Below are positions 54,801-57,705 of a DNA stretch of 64,000 bases, piece by piece (positions within the stretch are counted from its first letter, which is position 1; each line of letters opens with the position of its first letter). The position numbers and the translations under genes were made by a program. Where the stretch lies: contig CM076947.1 in NCBI GenBank assembly GCA_039566865.1, positions 21,019,501-21,083,500 of the forward strand. The letters run 5' to 3'. The notes beneath the pieces are model-generated. The model was not told where the DNA came from, did no database searches, and saw only the letters and a program-made list of their open reading frames with translations. This DNA is from Aurelia coerulea. Lineage: Eukaryota; Cnidaria; Scyphozoa; Semaeostomeae; Ulmaridae.

Positions 54801-57705
54801 TTCAGGATGGTTCAGGATTCTACTGTGTAAGACATCAAAAGGACAACGTAACTTTTCATATCGAGGTCATACGGCTTGAAATTAGTTGATTTGTGAAATC
54901 AAAACTACTCCCTAGCTGGTAACTTTGAAAAGAGGATGAAAGCTTCTTTGCAGAATCAAAGAGGAGTCTTGGATCCTGAAAGAAACTCTTCTTGAAATTT
55001 GGAGCTTTTGCTATGCTATTTATTCAAAAAAATTGTCTATTTTTGCAAGGACACAATATATTCAAAATCTGACGACTTTGAAAACCTTTTGAGACCTTTT
55101 GACAACATGCAACTTGAGAAAGTTTAATTTTGGTCAAATTAAATCAATTTCTACTCACCAATTTTACGAACACCATCATTGAAGTACAACTGCTCAGCAT
55201 TGTCCTAAAAAATTGAAATTTTCGATGAATGAAAACATCGTGTACAACTGTGGAGCTACACGAACTCTGATTTGATATCCAATTTTCGACTTACAACAAA
55301 CAGAAACAAATAGGGTAAGACGGGGTAAAATGAACTACTCAGAACATTAGCACTTCTCTCCAAAAGTAAACATGCAATGATAAAACATGATTTATGCCCG
55401 ATGCTTTGTCGTTGCAAAAAAATCCTCTTATCCGAGGTTAGTGAAAATAACCTCGAGAAATTGCAGTTCCCAGGTTGGCCTCCTATATTTTGTCTTAATT
55501 TTCGACTGAGAAAAGTGAAAATAACATCGAGAAATTGCAGTTCCCAGGTTGGCCTCCTATCTTTTGTCTTAATTTTCGACTGAGAAAATACTCATGACTG
55601 AGATGTACAAAAGTAGAAATGACCAAAACCCTTTATTTATGCAGAAAATATTCTGTGAAAATAAAAGTCACTACAATTTGCGTAACAATAATGAATCTAT
55701 TCAACCAAGAATGAGCTCTATCAACAACTGGACAGAAAGCGTCCGACTCAAAGGTCCGCAGCTGTGGCAAAAACGTTACCACCAACAATTCGCAATTCAG
55801 AATCCCTTTGCCAGTTTAAAACATTGGTACGGAGAAAGTCGTCCATGCAAATTATGCCGCATTTTATTCCGAATTTAGGCTTTTTGTAATAAATATTTTT
55901 AGATATCTGCTTACTTTGATGACTTGTAAATATTTTATCCACGATTTTTCTCATGTAATATTTGTATTTTAATGTTTTAAAGGGAATAGACATAGCTATA
56001 TCGAAAAGCTGCTATAAATAGGCTGAAGAAACGCCCACAAACTCATTGTTTCCTTCACCACACAATGAAACGGCAGGCGTCAAAGTTGTTGAATACAATA
56101 GATTATATTTTTAGCTTGGCCCGGGCCAGCTTTTAACTATTTTGATTCCCTTTAACGTTGGAATTAATTAGCTAATTACATTTAGCTATCTTTGTATTTC
56201 GATCCAACGATAAAGAAATTGATAATTAATCAATTCATTCCTGACCTGCCTGTCAATCTAATTACTATTTTGTGAAACATTAACATATTTGATAGTAATT
56301 TTGTCTTGAAAAAGCTATGATCACAAATGCCGAAAAATTGAACTGGAGGAAAACTCGTACGCTATGAAAAATAGTTGTACAATCATTCTGCTAGTTACCG
56401 CGAATTGACAACACGACATCGATTACATTGTTTTAGAGAACTTCTTGAAACATTTTGCAAATTTTTCGCATTTGTCACTCCTTTCTGAAGATAACAACTT
56501 GGAAGAGACCAGATGAAAACTTTCGGATCCCAATCAAACGCTACCAAAGGTGCTGATTAGGTTTCGAAGGTAAGGCAGAATAATTTCGTTGCGTTTCTTT
56601 CGCATCTTGAATGCATTGTTTTGCAGGTGTGCAAGTTCCCCGTTTAGATTAATGCGTCTCGTCGTCAGGCAGTTATGATTACATAAGCAAGTTGAATCGA
56701 TGGAAAATTTTCAAAATCAAAGTTCCCCGTTTATAAAATAATGCGTCTCGTCGTCAGGCAGTTATGATTACATAAGCGAGTTGAATCGGTGCGAATTTTC
56801 AAAATCCAAGTTCCCCGTTTATAGGTTAATGCGTCTCGTCGTCAGGCAGTTATGATTACATAAGCGAGTTGAATCGATGCGACTTTTCAAAATCCAAGTT
56901 TCCCGTTTATAGATTAATGCGTCTCGTCGTCAGTCAGTTATGATTACATAAGCGAGTTGAATCGATGCGACTTTTCAAAATCCAAGTTCCCCGTTTATAG
57001 ATTAATGCGTCTCGTCGTCAGGCAGTTATGATTACATAAGCGAGTTGAATCGATGCGAATTTTCAAAATCCAAGTTCTCCGTTTATAGATTAATGCGTCT
57101 CGTCGTCAGTCAGTTATGATTACACAAGCGAGTTGAATCAATGCGAATTTTCAAAATCCAAGTTCCCCGTTTATAAATTAATGCGTCTCGTTGTCAGGCA
57201 GTTATGATTACATAAGCGAGTTGAATCGATGCGAATTTTCAAAATCCAAGTTCCCCGTTTATAGGTTAATGCGTCTCGTCGTCAGGCAGTTATGATTACA
57301 TAAGCGAGTTGAATCGATGCGACTTTTCAAAATCCAAGTTCCCCGTTTATAGATTAATGCGTCTCGTCGTCAGTCAGTTATGATTACACAAGCGAGTTGA
57401 ATCGATGCGAATTTTCAAAATTATATTTCACATGAAAATGGCCGCAAATAAAAACAACATACAAGTTTCGCATGAGCATTATCGCGTTCTCGCAAAATCT
57501 CATGTGATATCTAATTTGAGACGGACGTAAATTTCAGGCAACGAAAACTTCCAGTAGTACGATATACCTTAAAATTACGTGATTGCACGCTCTCTCTGGA
57601 CAGTCGCAACTGTGCAGCCTTTTCAGGATCATCATTCTCAGCATTGAAATCATGAAAAGCATTTGCGAGCTCCAAAATTCGTGTCTTACTACAGCAAGAT
57701 CCCAT
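6809..57705 (-). CDS. Anoctamin (TMEM16) family membrane protein, whole gene, 28 coding exons
   Basis: Anoctamins are dimeric ten-helix membrane proteins that act as Ca2+-activated chloride channels or phospholipid scramblases. The exons listed below join in one frame (2631 nt, 876 residues plus stop), within the usual 850-1000 range. The order is: N-terminal cytosolic domain (about 1-290; motifs [16 protein letters not shown] and [10 protein letters not shown]), first helix near 287-310, Cys-rich extracellular loop (317-349), membrane core (350-720), glycosylated loop (about 735-785), last helix (about 800-830) ending WLIPDVP, and a short tail. The TMEM16 Ca2+ ligands are all present: N595, E599, E643, E646, E675, D679. 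I cannot tell channel from scramblase, nor name an orthologue. Introns are loaded with transposons. Exon 1, exon 28 and any non-coding 5' exons are the uncertain parts. Confidence 0.95.
7005..7152 (-). CDS. Anoctamin exon 27 (aa 812-861), end of last helix
   Basis: Encodes [20 protein letters not shown] then a charged cytosolic tail with [11 protein letters not shown]. 'WLIPDVP' is the classical end of the anoctamin core. Phase 0 to 1; donor GTATGC. Confidence 0.96.
7287..7794. mobile_element. Foldback MITE family A, copy 2 (intron 26 side)
   Basis: Same arms as the copy at 650-1161. Flanked by GGAATAAAT at 7278 and 7795. Confidence 0.75.
7939..8240 (+). mobile_element. Partial MITE family H
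   Basis: Left end CCGGTTGTCCCAAAAGAAGG and about 250 bp match the full copy at 46156-46820. The right half is missing and replaced by the next element. Confidence 0.6.
8254..9427. mobile_element. Foldback element family I, interrupted by a family A copy
   Basis: Inverted ends AGACCTTTTTA..TTCTTA..AGAGG..GGATCGAGCG. GCATGACCCCC recurs in opposite orientation near 8865 and 9346. A family A MITE lies between. A piece of the same element is visible near 165-240 and 525-560. Confidence 0.55.
8294..8818. mobile_element. Foldback MITE family A, copy 3 (nested)
   Basis: Termini AGCATAGGTTCC and complement, with an exact 9-bp target duplication GATCGAGCG (8285-8293, 8819-8827) inside the family I arm. 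Confidence 0.85.
9465..9884. mobile_element. MITE family C, copy 2
   Basis: CAGTAAATGCCCGCATATAA and its inverted partner with flanking TA. It ends about 50 bp from exon 26 on the intron side. Confidence 0.7.
9934..10012 (-). CDS. Anoctamin exon 26 (aa 785-811), start of last helix
   Basis: Encodes [20 protein letters not shown] then FFVVVFE, equivalent to 'WxxLAARLAFVVVFE'. Gly-Lys replaces the usual Ala-Arg. Phase 2 to 0; donor GTCAGT. Confidence 0.93.
10207..10486. repeat. Two tandem 140-bp units in intron 25
   Basis: Units start CTGTCTGATAACAATCAC and CTGTCTGGTAACAATCAC and differ by a few bases. Confidence 0.8.
10765..11345. mobile_element. Foldback element family D, copy 1
   Basis: Left arm GTGAGTCAGAAAAAAGAATC..GGCTCCCTGGATATCAAG returns inverted near 11300-11350. 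Both relate to the arms of the copy at 21940-23012. Confidence 0.5.
11375..11452 (-). mobile_element. tRNA-like SINE head
   Basis: On the minus strand a tRNA-like sequence carries an A-box (TTGCTCAATGGTAG) and a B-box (GTAGTTCGAGTCC), with a 7-bp acceptor-like stem (CGGCGGG/CCTGCCG). The T stem is broken, so it is a tRNA-derived repeat and not a working tRNA. Confidence 0.55.
12019..12224 (-). CDS. Anoctamin exon 25 (aa 717-785), last large extracellular loop
   Basis: Begins [20 protein letters not shown], as in other anoctamins, then a loop with the glycosylation sequons NGS, NKT and NGS and three cysteines, ending MPTCR. Phase 0 to 2; donor GTTTGT. Confidence 0.95.
12290..13005. mobile_element. 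Foldback MITE family A, copy 4, with nested insertion
   Basis: AGCATAGGCTCC end and its complement. A second inverted-repeat unit (12660-12890) interrupts the centre. Flanking 9-mers agree only at 6 of 9 positions, so this copy is older. Confidence 0.6.
12660..12890. repeat. Nested palindrome, one and a half copies
   Basis: AGACCATTTTGACATTTAG to its complement at 12820 forms a hairpin with about 66-bp arms. A third arm copy follows directly. Confidence 0.75.
14018..14618. mobile_element. Foldback MITE family B, copy 1
   Basis: Ends AACAAGGGCAGATTTTGTAA and the complement. The arms contain the recurring open frame with [19 protein letters not shown]. Lies just below exon 24. Confidence 0.75.
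14651..14856 (-). CDS. Anoctamin exon 24 (aa 648-716), Ca2+ ligands E675 and D679
   Basis: Encodes the most conserved segment: [34 protein letters not shown] and [21 protein letters not shown]675 and D679 match E734/D738 of mouse TMEM16A. 206 nt, phase 1 to 0. Confidence 0.98.
15356..15881. mobile_element. Foldback MITE family A, copy 5
   Basis: AGCATAGGTCTC ends. Target duplication CAGTCCCTT/CAGTCCCTA (15347-15355, 15882-15890). It ends 73 bp beyond the exon 23 donor. Confidence 0.85.
15954..16087 (-). CDS. Anoctamin exon 23 (aa 603-648), Ca2+ ligands E643 and E646
   Basis: Encodes [10 protein letters not shown], a charged linker, and GLFDEYLEM. The E-Y-L-E segment corresponds to E702/E705 of mouse TMEM16A. 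Phase 2 to 1. Confidence 0.97.
16220..17107. mobile_element. TTAA-flanked element with inverted ends
   Basis: Ends TTAAGGTTACTGTAACCGTT and its inverted partner. TTAA at each edge suggests a piggyBac-like target. No transposase is visible. Confidence 0.6.
17725..17840 (+). mobile_element. Short LINE ORF2 C-terminal remnant
   Basis: A fragment reads [20 protein letters not shown], resembling the Cys-rich end of LINE ORF2 proteins such as that at 49772. Confidence 0.5.
18231..18739. mobile_element. Foldback MITE family A, copy 6
   Basis: AGCATAGGTTTCAAATCTTT ends with an exact 9-bp duplication GTCTCGCGT (18222-18230, 18740-18748). Confidence 0.9.
18872..19456. mobile_element. Mariner-like foldback MITE family G, copy 1
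   Basis: CAGGGTGCCCAAAAAATTTG at one end, inverted partner at the other, TA on both sides. Arms of about 250 bp. No transposase. Confidence 0.8.
19807..19904 (-). CDS. Anoctamin exon 22 (aa 571-603), Ca2+ ligands N595 and E599
   Basis: Encodes [20 protein letters not shown] then [13 protein letters not shown]. The N-x3-E pair corresponds to N650/E654 of mouse TMEM16A. Phase 0 to 2. Confidence 0.97.
20301..20352 (-). CDS. Anoctamin exon 21 (aa 553-570)
   Basis: Encodes [18 protein letters not shown], equivalent to 'GRPGxYxxLFxxxRxEE'. Phase 2 to 0; acceptor TTTTAG, donor GTTAGA. Confidence 0.95.
20398..21033. mobile_element. MITE family C, copy 3
   Basis: CAGTAAAAACCCGCACATAA ends. Related to the shorter copy at 53648 but with an extra central block holding a C-run/G-run hairpin. 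Confidence 0.75.
20738..20838. repeat. C-run/G-run hairpin
   Basis: A C8-TT-C6 block followed by GTTCAATGTTG is mirrored by CAACATTGAATG and a G6-A-G7 block. Confidence 0.8.
21682..21793 (-). CDS. Anoctamin exon 20 (aa 516-553)
   Basis: Encodes [20 protein letters not shown] then [18 protein letters not shown]. 'PRTxxxxxxxxxxKxxLFxFVNxYxSxFYIAF' is a hallmark of the family. Phase 1 to 2. Confidence 0.97.
22053..22485. repeat. 210-bp-arm palindrome with an open frame in each arm
   Basis: Arms 22053-22262 and 22276-22485 are collinear without gaps and have about six mismatches; the loop is 13 bp. Each arm reads as a 60-residue peptide starting [20 protein letters not shown], a signal-anchor-like segment. 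Only the left arm keeps ATG (the right has GTG). Confidence 0.9.
22832..22928 (+). mobile_element. LINE 3' tail
   Basis: GGGGCTACCGTGCC, AAATAAATGAAAA and an ATGAA microsatellite, as at the end of the LINE fragment near 41345. Confidence 0.6.
23130..23245 (-). mobile_element. tRNA-like SINE fragment
   Basis: Minus strand has GTGGCGCAGTGGCG (A-box-like) and GGGCTCGATCCCCG (B-box-like), at tRNA-like spacing. No complete cloverleaf. Confidence 0.5.
23465..23918. mobile_element. Degenerate foldback MITE family A copy
   Basis: Interior and right arm of the family (ends AAAGATTTGAGCCTTGTGCT). The left terminus is not clear. Confidence 0.5.
24069..24105 (-). CDS. Anoctamin exon 19 (aa 504-516)
   Basis: Encodes [12 protein letters not shown], matching 'xYxxxAxxLTxWE'. 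A 37-nt exon, phase 0 to 1; the acceptor follows a TGTTGCAG tract. Confidence 0.94.
24490..24790. repeat. Imperfect duplication in intron 18
   Basis: Two segments about 200 bp apart share GTGTCTGAGTGTTTTCTTTG and flanking bases. Confidence 0.6.
24824..26040 (-). repeat. 174-bp tandem array of partial exon 18 copies (seven)
   Basis: Exon-derived segments begin (in gene direction) at AAATCACAAAACATTG and end AACAAG before a GTGATT donor at 25868, 25694, 25520, 25346, 25172, 24998 and 24824. The spacing is 174 bp (173 from the true exon end at 26041). Each unit is 93 nt of exon (aa 473-503) plus 81 nt of intron. None carries the exon's own acceptor. The two copies next to the true exon share private changes (GATCCGACTG, GTGAATGATG). 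Confidence 0.97.
26041..26202 (-). CDS. Anoctamin exon 18 (aa 450-503), pore helices
   Basis: Encodes two membrane helices: [15 protein letters not shown] (the conserved 'GxIxYR' segment) and [16 protein letters not shown]. 162 nt, phase 0 to 0, donor GTGATT. The last 93 nt and 81 nt of the following intron are repeated seven times downstream in gene direction. Confidence 0.95.
26285..26868. mobile_element. Mariner-like foldback MITE family G, copy 2
   Basis: CGGGTGTCCCAAAACAATTG end and inverted partner, TA flanks. It begins about 80 bp upstream of exon 18. Confidence 0.8.
27136..27722. mobile_element. Foldback MITE family B, copy 2
   Basis: AACAAGGACAGATTTTGTAA ends with an exact 9-bp duplication ACATTTATC (27127-27135, 27723-27731). 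Confidence 0.9.
27940..28459. mobile_element. Foldback MITE family A, copy 7
   Basis: AGCATAGGTTTCAAATCTTT ends, duplication ACACGAGCA/ACACAAGCA. It lies below exon 17 within the same intron. Confidence 0.85.
28646..28720 (-). CDS. Anoctamin exon 17 (aa 425-449)
   Basis: Encodes [20 protein letters not shown] then SVLFM, leading into the next helix. 75 nt, phase 0 to 0, TTTCAG and GTGAGT sites. Confidence 0.9.
28793..28885 (+). mobile_element. tRNA-like SINE head
   Basis: TTGCTCAGTGGCAGCGCGC (A-box-like) and GATAGTTCAAGTACC (B-box-like). It sits about 70 bp upstream of exon 17 in gene terms. Not a functional tRNA. Confidence 0.5.
29259..29436 (+). mobile_element. TTAA-type MITE family J, copy 1
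   Basis: TTAAAGGGAATCGACATAG to the inverted end TATGTCTGTTCCCTTTAAA. Contains GGCCCGGGCC and CTATTTATAG. Target TTAA suggests a piggyBac-like mobiliser. Confidence 0.75.
29781..29861 (-). CDS. Anoctamin exon 16 (aa 398-424)
   Basis: Encodes [12 protein letters not shown] then YKRVNPITG, the family's 'RPxYE...NPxTG' stretch in the cytosolic loop. 81 nt, phase 0 to 0. Confidence 0.94.
30020..30215 (+). mobile_element. Right arm of MITE family F
   Basis: Matches the right arm of the full copy at 52843-53443, including GACCTGCCAAACGTGG and AGTTTATTTCGGCGCA. Confidence 0.55.
30703..30785 (-). CDS. Anoctamin exon 15 (aa 370-397)
   Basis: Encodes [20 protein letters not shown] then LIGFEDEE. 'FLExWKRxxAxxxYxWD' is diagnostic of anoctamins. 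Phase 1 to 0; donor GTTTGT. Confidence 0.97.
30920..31533 (+). mobile_element. LINE 3' fragment with ATTG tail
   Basis: Frame 30955-31275 has [14 protein letters not shown] and [20 protein letters not shown], the C-terminal block of CR1/L2-like ORF2. A 3' UTR follows and then four ATTGA repeats (31507-31533). Confidence 0.8.
31622..32219. mobile_element. Mariner-like foldback MITE family G, copy 3
   Basis: AGGGTGTCCCAAAAAAATTG end and inverted partner flanked by TA. It lies about 110 bp beyond the exon 14 donor. Confidence 0.8.
32329..32389 (-). CDS. Anoctamin exon 14 (aa 350-370), second helix
   Basis: Encodes [19 protein letters not shown], matching 'xxFDNxxTVFFAxFMxxW'. Phase 0 to 1; CCTAG acceptor, GTAAGA donor. 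Confidence 0.95.
32698..32942. mobile_element. Decayed piece of families A and B
   Basis: Starts with a family A arm (CTTCAAAACGGTTGGTGTAA), then a family B end (CAACAAGGGCAGATTTTGTA), then an A arm (TTTGGAACCTACGCTG). Confidence 0.45.
33093..33553. mobile_element. hAT-like non-autonomous element, 461 bp
   Basis: Ends CAGGGCATGAAAAC and GTTTCATGCCCTG, with an exact 8-bp duplication GTTTGAAC (33085-33092, 33554-33561). Confidence 0.85.
33958..34376. mobile_element. hAT-like foldback MITE abutting exon 13
   Basis: Ends CACGGGCGGTAGGAAACGC and the inverse, with a 7-8-bp duplication ATCATAA(C) on each side. Arms of about 180 bp. Its right end is 12 bp from the exon 13 donor. Confidence 0.8.
34390..34486 (-). 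CDS. Anoctamin exon 13 (aa 317-349), Cys-rich extracellular loop
   Basis: Encodes [20 protein letters not shown] then [12 protein letters not shown]. The pattern of six cysteines is that of the disulphide-bonded loop in the family, and NVT is a glycosylation sequon. Donor GTATTG lies 12 bp from the end of a MITE. Confidence 0.96.
35015..35105 (-). CDS. Anoctamin exon 12 (aa 287-317), first helix
   Basis: Encodes [20 protein letters not shown] followed by [10 protein letters not shown]: the first transmembrane helix. Phase 1 to 2; TTCCAG acceptor, GTAAGT donor. Confidence 0.96.
35325..35395 (+). mobile_element. Remnant of Penelope-like element end
   Basis: CTGAAGATGCCCAAGTGGGC followed by GAAACGTC, the pattern common at the ends of such elements; nothing else of one is left here. 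Confidence 0.4.
35488..35650. mobile_element. Fragment of MITE family K
   Basis: CTGTTTCACACTGGAGGTCAG matches the ends of the copy at 62688; the partner end is missing. Confidence 0.4.
35929..37584. mobile_element. hAT-like non-autonomous element, 1656 bp
   Basis: Ends CAGAGGTGGAAAAAGTA and TTTTTTCCACCTCTG, with an exact 8-bp duplication GTAAAGGA (35921-35928, 37585-37592). The interior open frames show no transposase motif. Confidence 0.85.
37914..37957 (-). CDS. Anoctamin exon 11 (aa 272-287)
   Basis: Encodes [16 protein letters not shown], the near-invariant anoctamin motif just before the first helix. Phase 2 to 1; CACAG acceptor, GTAAGT donor. Confidence 0.97.
38058..40913. mobile_element. 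Old family C-like MITE split by a Penelope-like element
   Basis: TAGGGCCCTGCATTTAAGAA near 38061 and its inverse near 40895 (TTCTTAAATGCGGGGCCTTA) are the ends. Between them is a tandem unit (38377-38502, 38503-38600). Confidence 0.55.
38590..40840 (-). mobile_element. Penelope-like retroelement, 5'-truncated
   Basis: Contains the reverse transcriptase/GIY-YIG frame below and a 3' region with GACCACAGAGTCGAAACGCG, typical of these elements. It is inserted in the MITE of intron 10, about 550 bp from exon 10. The 5' edge is around 40840, where flank-like sequence starts. Confidence 0.85.
38918..40933 (-). CDS. Penelope-like reverse transcriptase with GIY-YIG endonuclease
   Basis: 671-residue frame without stops. 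Residues 1 to about 35 read through host MITE sequence. The element then begins with [19 protein letters not shown] (residues 38-55), a Penelope N-terminal motif. RT motifs: [10 protein letters not shown] (about 197-206), [13 protein letters not shown] (257-269) and YIDDIL (295-300; the catalytic aspartates). A Cys/His cluster ([13 protein letters not shown]) precedes a GIY-YIG nuclease ([16 protein letters not shown] from residue 562) with the expected NYRLNNY arginine, KHF histidine and HEDSWI glutamate. Such elements use the nuclease to cut target DNA and reverse-transcribe in place. The frame is open, but the missing N-terminus makes activity of this copy doubtful. Confidence 0.9.
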   Translation of the reverse strand: MSSLINYSKAPHLRNHFFTHHPERFLISMILSMILYLRNLSEREDIVITRADKGGATVIWGIEEYLTEANNQLNNTAFYKKLAFDPFHGYIRIINNSLDEMYTQDKIDAEALEILKVPKEVKPARFYLLPKIHKKNNPGRPVVASTNCHTTKISKYVDHYIQPLAQKVRSYIRDTTDLLNKIKTIGKIPMNALLVTLDVRSLYTNIRHEDGLLALKNALNKRANKEPATDALLTMMRHVLTLNCFTFNGNSYLQTRGCAMGTVAAPSYAVIYMGEFEEKHIYPTIGKDCLYYGRYIDDILLIYKGSEREFKTFAEQLNTKHPSIKFDYEISKTSIPFLDTCIYIDDNRQLQTTLFTKPTDTHNYLHYKSAHPRHLKNSLPYSQALRLRRICTKDDQLGSNCKKMEENFLRRGYHKENLQEQIGKAIITPRDTTLRKVSKKRSTRIPLVTTFNSTLPQIGKILKERWDILNIKPKLKKLYSEPPIIAFRRCKNLREIIGSNTIINNKVKRKKANKRTIKYCSPCNTKRSLCCNHVIKTNSFTSVNTHKTYKIFHESNCKSMNVIYLLECTRCKKQYVGKSEWPFNYRLNNYRSRVKSAQYDKLLPVEKHFKEQNHVFERDARFIIIEKIEKENVQNMTHLLETHEDSWIKRLQTLSPKGLNNKLNHPDNYKS
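40925..41350 (+). mobile_element. LINE 3' fragment with ATGAA tail
   Basis: Reads [20 protein letters not shown] and [17 protein letters not shown], a CR1-like ORF2 end, then AAATAAATAAAA and an ATGAA repeat. It ends about 40 bp from the exon 10 donor. Confidence 0.75.
41391..41455 (-). CDS. Anoctamin exon 10 (aa 251-272)
   Basis: Encodes [20 protein letters not shown], matching 'LYxxWARWxxxxKxQPLDLIR'. Phase 0 to 2; donor GTACGT. A LINE fragment ends about 40 bp beyond the donor. Confidence 0.96.
42355..42512. mobile_element. Partial MITE family C
   Basis: Degenerate 'AAGAACCTC' and 'GGTTCTTATATA' blocks and a right end CTTATATACGGGTTTTATTG. Confidence 0.45.
42791..42829 (-). CDS. Anoctamin exon 9 (aa 238-250), micro-exon
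   Basis: A 39-nt exon encoding [13 protein letters not shown]. It has consensus TTTCAG and GTTAGC sites and fits phase 0 on both sides. Conservation is low, as expected for the linker before the 'LLYxxWARW' block. Confidence 0.85.
43460..43510 (+). mobile_element. Penelope-type end remnant
   Basis: ACTGATGAAGGGTTAAGCCC then GAAACTTTTAGT, like the end signature of these elements. Confidence 0.4.
43986..44041 (-). CDS. Anoctamin exon 8 (aa 219-237)
   Basis: Encodes [19 protein letters not shown], the family's 'GIxRLxxxGxYxAAYPLHEG' motif. Phase 1 to 0; donor GTAATT. Confidence 0.96.
44085..44520 (+). mobile_element. LINE reverse transcriptase fragment (YADD box)
   Basis: Decayed frame reads [20 protein letters not shown] and SMYADDTSL, an in-frame stop, then [16 protein letters not shown]. 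It is a CR1/jockey-like RT palm region lying just upstream (gene sense) of exon 8. Confidence 0.85.
44645..44776 (+). mobile_element. Single arm of MITE family B
   Basis: The arm from TTTGTTTTGAATTACTGG to ATATATCCTTGTT without its partner. Confidence 0.6.
45302..45353 (-). CDS. Anoctamin exon 7 (aa 202-219)
   Basis: Encodes [18 protein letters not shown], aligned with the 'VYxILxRTxYxxxKxKVG' stretch. Phase 0 to 1. The acceptor TTACAG is abutted by an ATTG microsatellite from a LINE tail (see findings). Confidence 0.92.
45360..45560 (-). mobile_element. LINE 3' tail abutting exon 7
   Basis: Minus-strand counterpart of 31420-31533 (GGCCCAAGCTCAATAAGCTC..ATAC), ending in (ATTGA)n at 45360-45383. 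Confidence 0.8.
46156..46820. mobile_element. Mariner-like MITE family H
   Basis: CCGGGTGTCCCAAAAAAATG end and inverse with TA flanks. It lies about 70 bp from the exon 6 donor, on the intron side. Confidence 0.8.
46892..46946 (-). CDS. Anoctamin exon 6 (aa 183-201)
   Basis: Encodes [19 protein letters not shown], the well known 'FFTxAQRSxIV' block of anoctamins. Phase 2 to 0; acceptor TTCCAG, donor GTGAGC. Confidence 0.95.
47019..47616. mobile_element. Foldback MITE family B, copy 3
   Basis: AACAAGGGCAGATTTTGTAA ends, exact 9-bp duplication TTGCATTAC (47010-47018, 47617-47625). Confidence 0.9.
47625..47755 (+). mobile_element. Partial MITE family C, adjoining family B
   Basis: CAGTAAAAACCCGCGTATAC left end; its right end is worn. 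Its first base shares the family B target site. Confidence 0.55.
48036..48181 (-). CDS. Anoctamin exon 5 (aa 135-183)
   Basis: Linker exon with a Cys-rich patch ([10 protein letters not shown]) and then [15 protein letters not shown]. It is less conserved than its neighbours, but phase 0 to 2 fits both. GTAG acceptor, GTAAGT donor. Confidence 0.85.
48425..49366. mobile_element. Long MITE family C with central palindrome
   Basis: CAGTAAGAACCCACAAAATA and its inverse flanked by TA; 942 bp. The palindrome at 48803-49290 occupies the centre. Confidence 0.8.
48803..49290. repeat. Palindrome with 234-bp arms and a 20-bp loop
   Basis: Arms 48803-49036 and 49057-49290 read as identical complements with no gap; I found no mismatch. 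The loop holds TTTACACGTGATAGGCCT. Confidence 0.92.
49735..50665 (+). mobile_element. LINE 3' fragment
   Basis: Frame 49772-50272 reads [20 protein letters not shown] then [17 protein letters not shown], the Cys/His-bearing C-terminus of many LINE ORF2 proteins. A long 3' UTR ends GGGAATATAAAAAAAAGAAT. Confidence 0.8.
51204..51791. mobile_element. Foldback MITE family B, copy 4
   Basis: AACAAGTACAGATTTTGAAA ends with exact 9-bp duplication TTCCAAATT (51195-51203, 51792-51800). Confidence 0.9.
52367..52465 (-). CDS. Anoctamin exon 4 (aa 102-134)
   Basis: Encodes [18 protein letters not shown] and MHMKMPIR, matching the conserved 'KIHAP...AE...KMP' stretch of the family. 99 nt, phase 0 to 0, GTAAGT donor. 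Confidence 0.95.
52843..53443. mobile_element. Foldback MITE family F
   Basis: ACCGGCTTCGCCAACATAAA and its inverse. It ends about 60 bp from the exon 3 donor on the intron side. Confidence 0.7.
53506..53624 (-). CDS. Anoctamin exon 3 (aa 62-101)
   Basis: Encodes [13 protein letters not shown], a charged helix, then [11 protein letters not shown], all characteristic of anoctamin N-termini. Phase 1 to 0; donor after GTG at GTACTT. Confidence 0.95.
53648..54033. mobile_element. MITE family C, short copy
   Basis: CAGTAAAAAACCGCACATAA ends with TA flanks; a shorter relative of the copy at 20398. It begins 24 bp upstream of exon 3. Confidence 0.75.
54125..54716. mobile_element. Foldback MITE family B, copy 5
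   Basis: AACAACGGCAGATTTTGTAA ends, duplication TATTAGATC/TATCAGATC. Confidence 0.85.
54838..54975 (+). mobile_element. Decayed LINE ORF2 end
   Basis: CAACGTAACTTTTCATATCG parallels the 41030 fragment; several stops. Confidence 0.45.
55159..55204 (-). CDS. Anoctamin exon 2 (aa 47-62)
   Basis: Encodes [15 protein letters not shown], the family-typical start of the cytosolic domain. TTTTAG acceptor, GTGAGT donor, phase 0 to 1. Confidence 0.93.
55441..55588 (+). repeat. Two tandem 74-bp units
   Basis: GTGAAAATAACCTCGAG and GTGAAAATAACATCGAG begin units that are otherwise nearly the same. Confidence 0.85.
55594..55900 (+). mobile_element. LINE 3' fragment (ORF2 C-terminus)
   Basis: Frame 55594-55878 has [30 protein letters not shown] and the Cys-rich end [10 protein letters not shown], same type as 4289-4441. 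Confidence 0.7.
55979..56156 (-). mobile_element. TTAA-type MITE family J, copy 2
   Basis: Inverse orientation of 29259-29436. TTAAAGGGAATAGACATAG to TTGATTCCCTTTAA, with GGCCCGGGCC conserved. Confidence 0.75.
56634..57424 (-). repeat. 88-bp minisatellite, nine units, in intron 1
   Basis: Units start AGTTCCCCGTTTATAG and contain GCGTCTCGTCGTCAGGCAG. The period is 87-88 bp, with starts at 56634, 56721, 56809, 56897, 56985, 57073, 57161, 57249 and 57337. Variation alternates (GAATTTT/GACTTTT, CAGGCAG/CAGTCAG). Confidence 0.95.
57568..57705 (-). CDS. Anoctamin exon 1 (aa 1-46), start codon
   Basis: Opens MGSCCSK and ends SRNFK before donor GTATAT. The ATG sits in a good context (ACAATGG) and an in-frame TAA lies three codons upstream, so translation can begin here. 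Phase 0 matches exon 2. MGSCC fits the N-myristoylation plus palmitoylation pattern (Gly2, Cys4, Cys5). The peptide itself is not a conserved anoctamin motif, so the assignment rests on position and phase; an alternative first exon is possible. Confidence 0.7.

Noticed and set aside
56634..57424. CRISPR-like array
   Set aside because: Units are contiguous 88-bp tandem repeats without unique spacers, in animal intron DNA.
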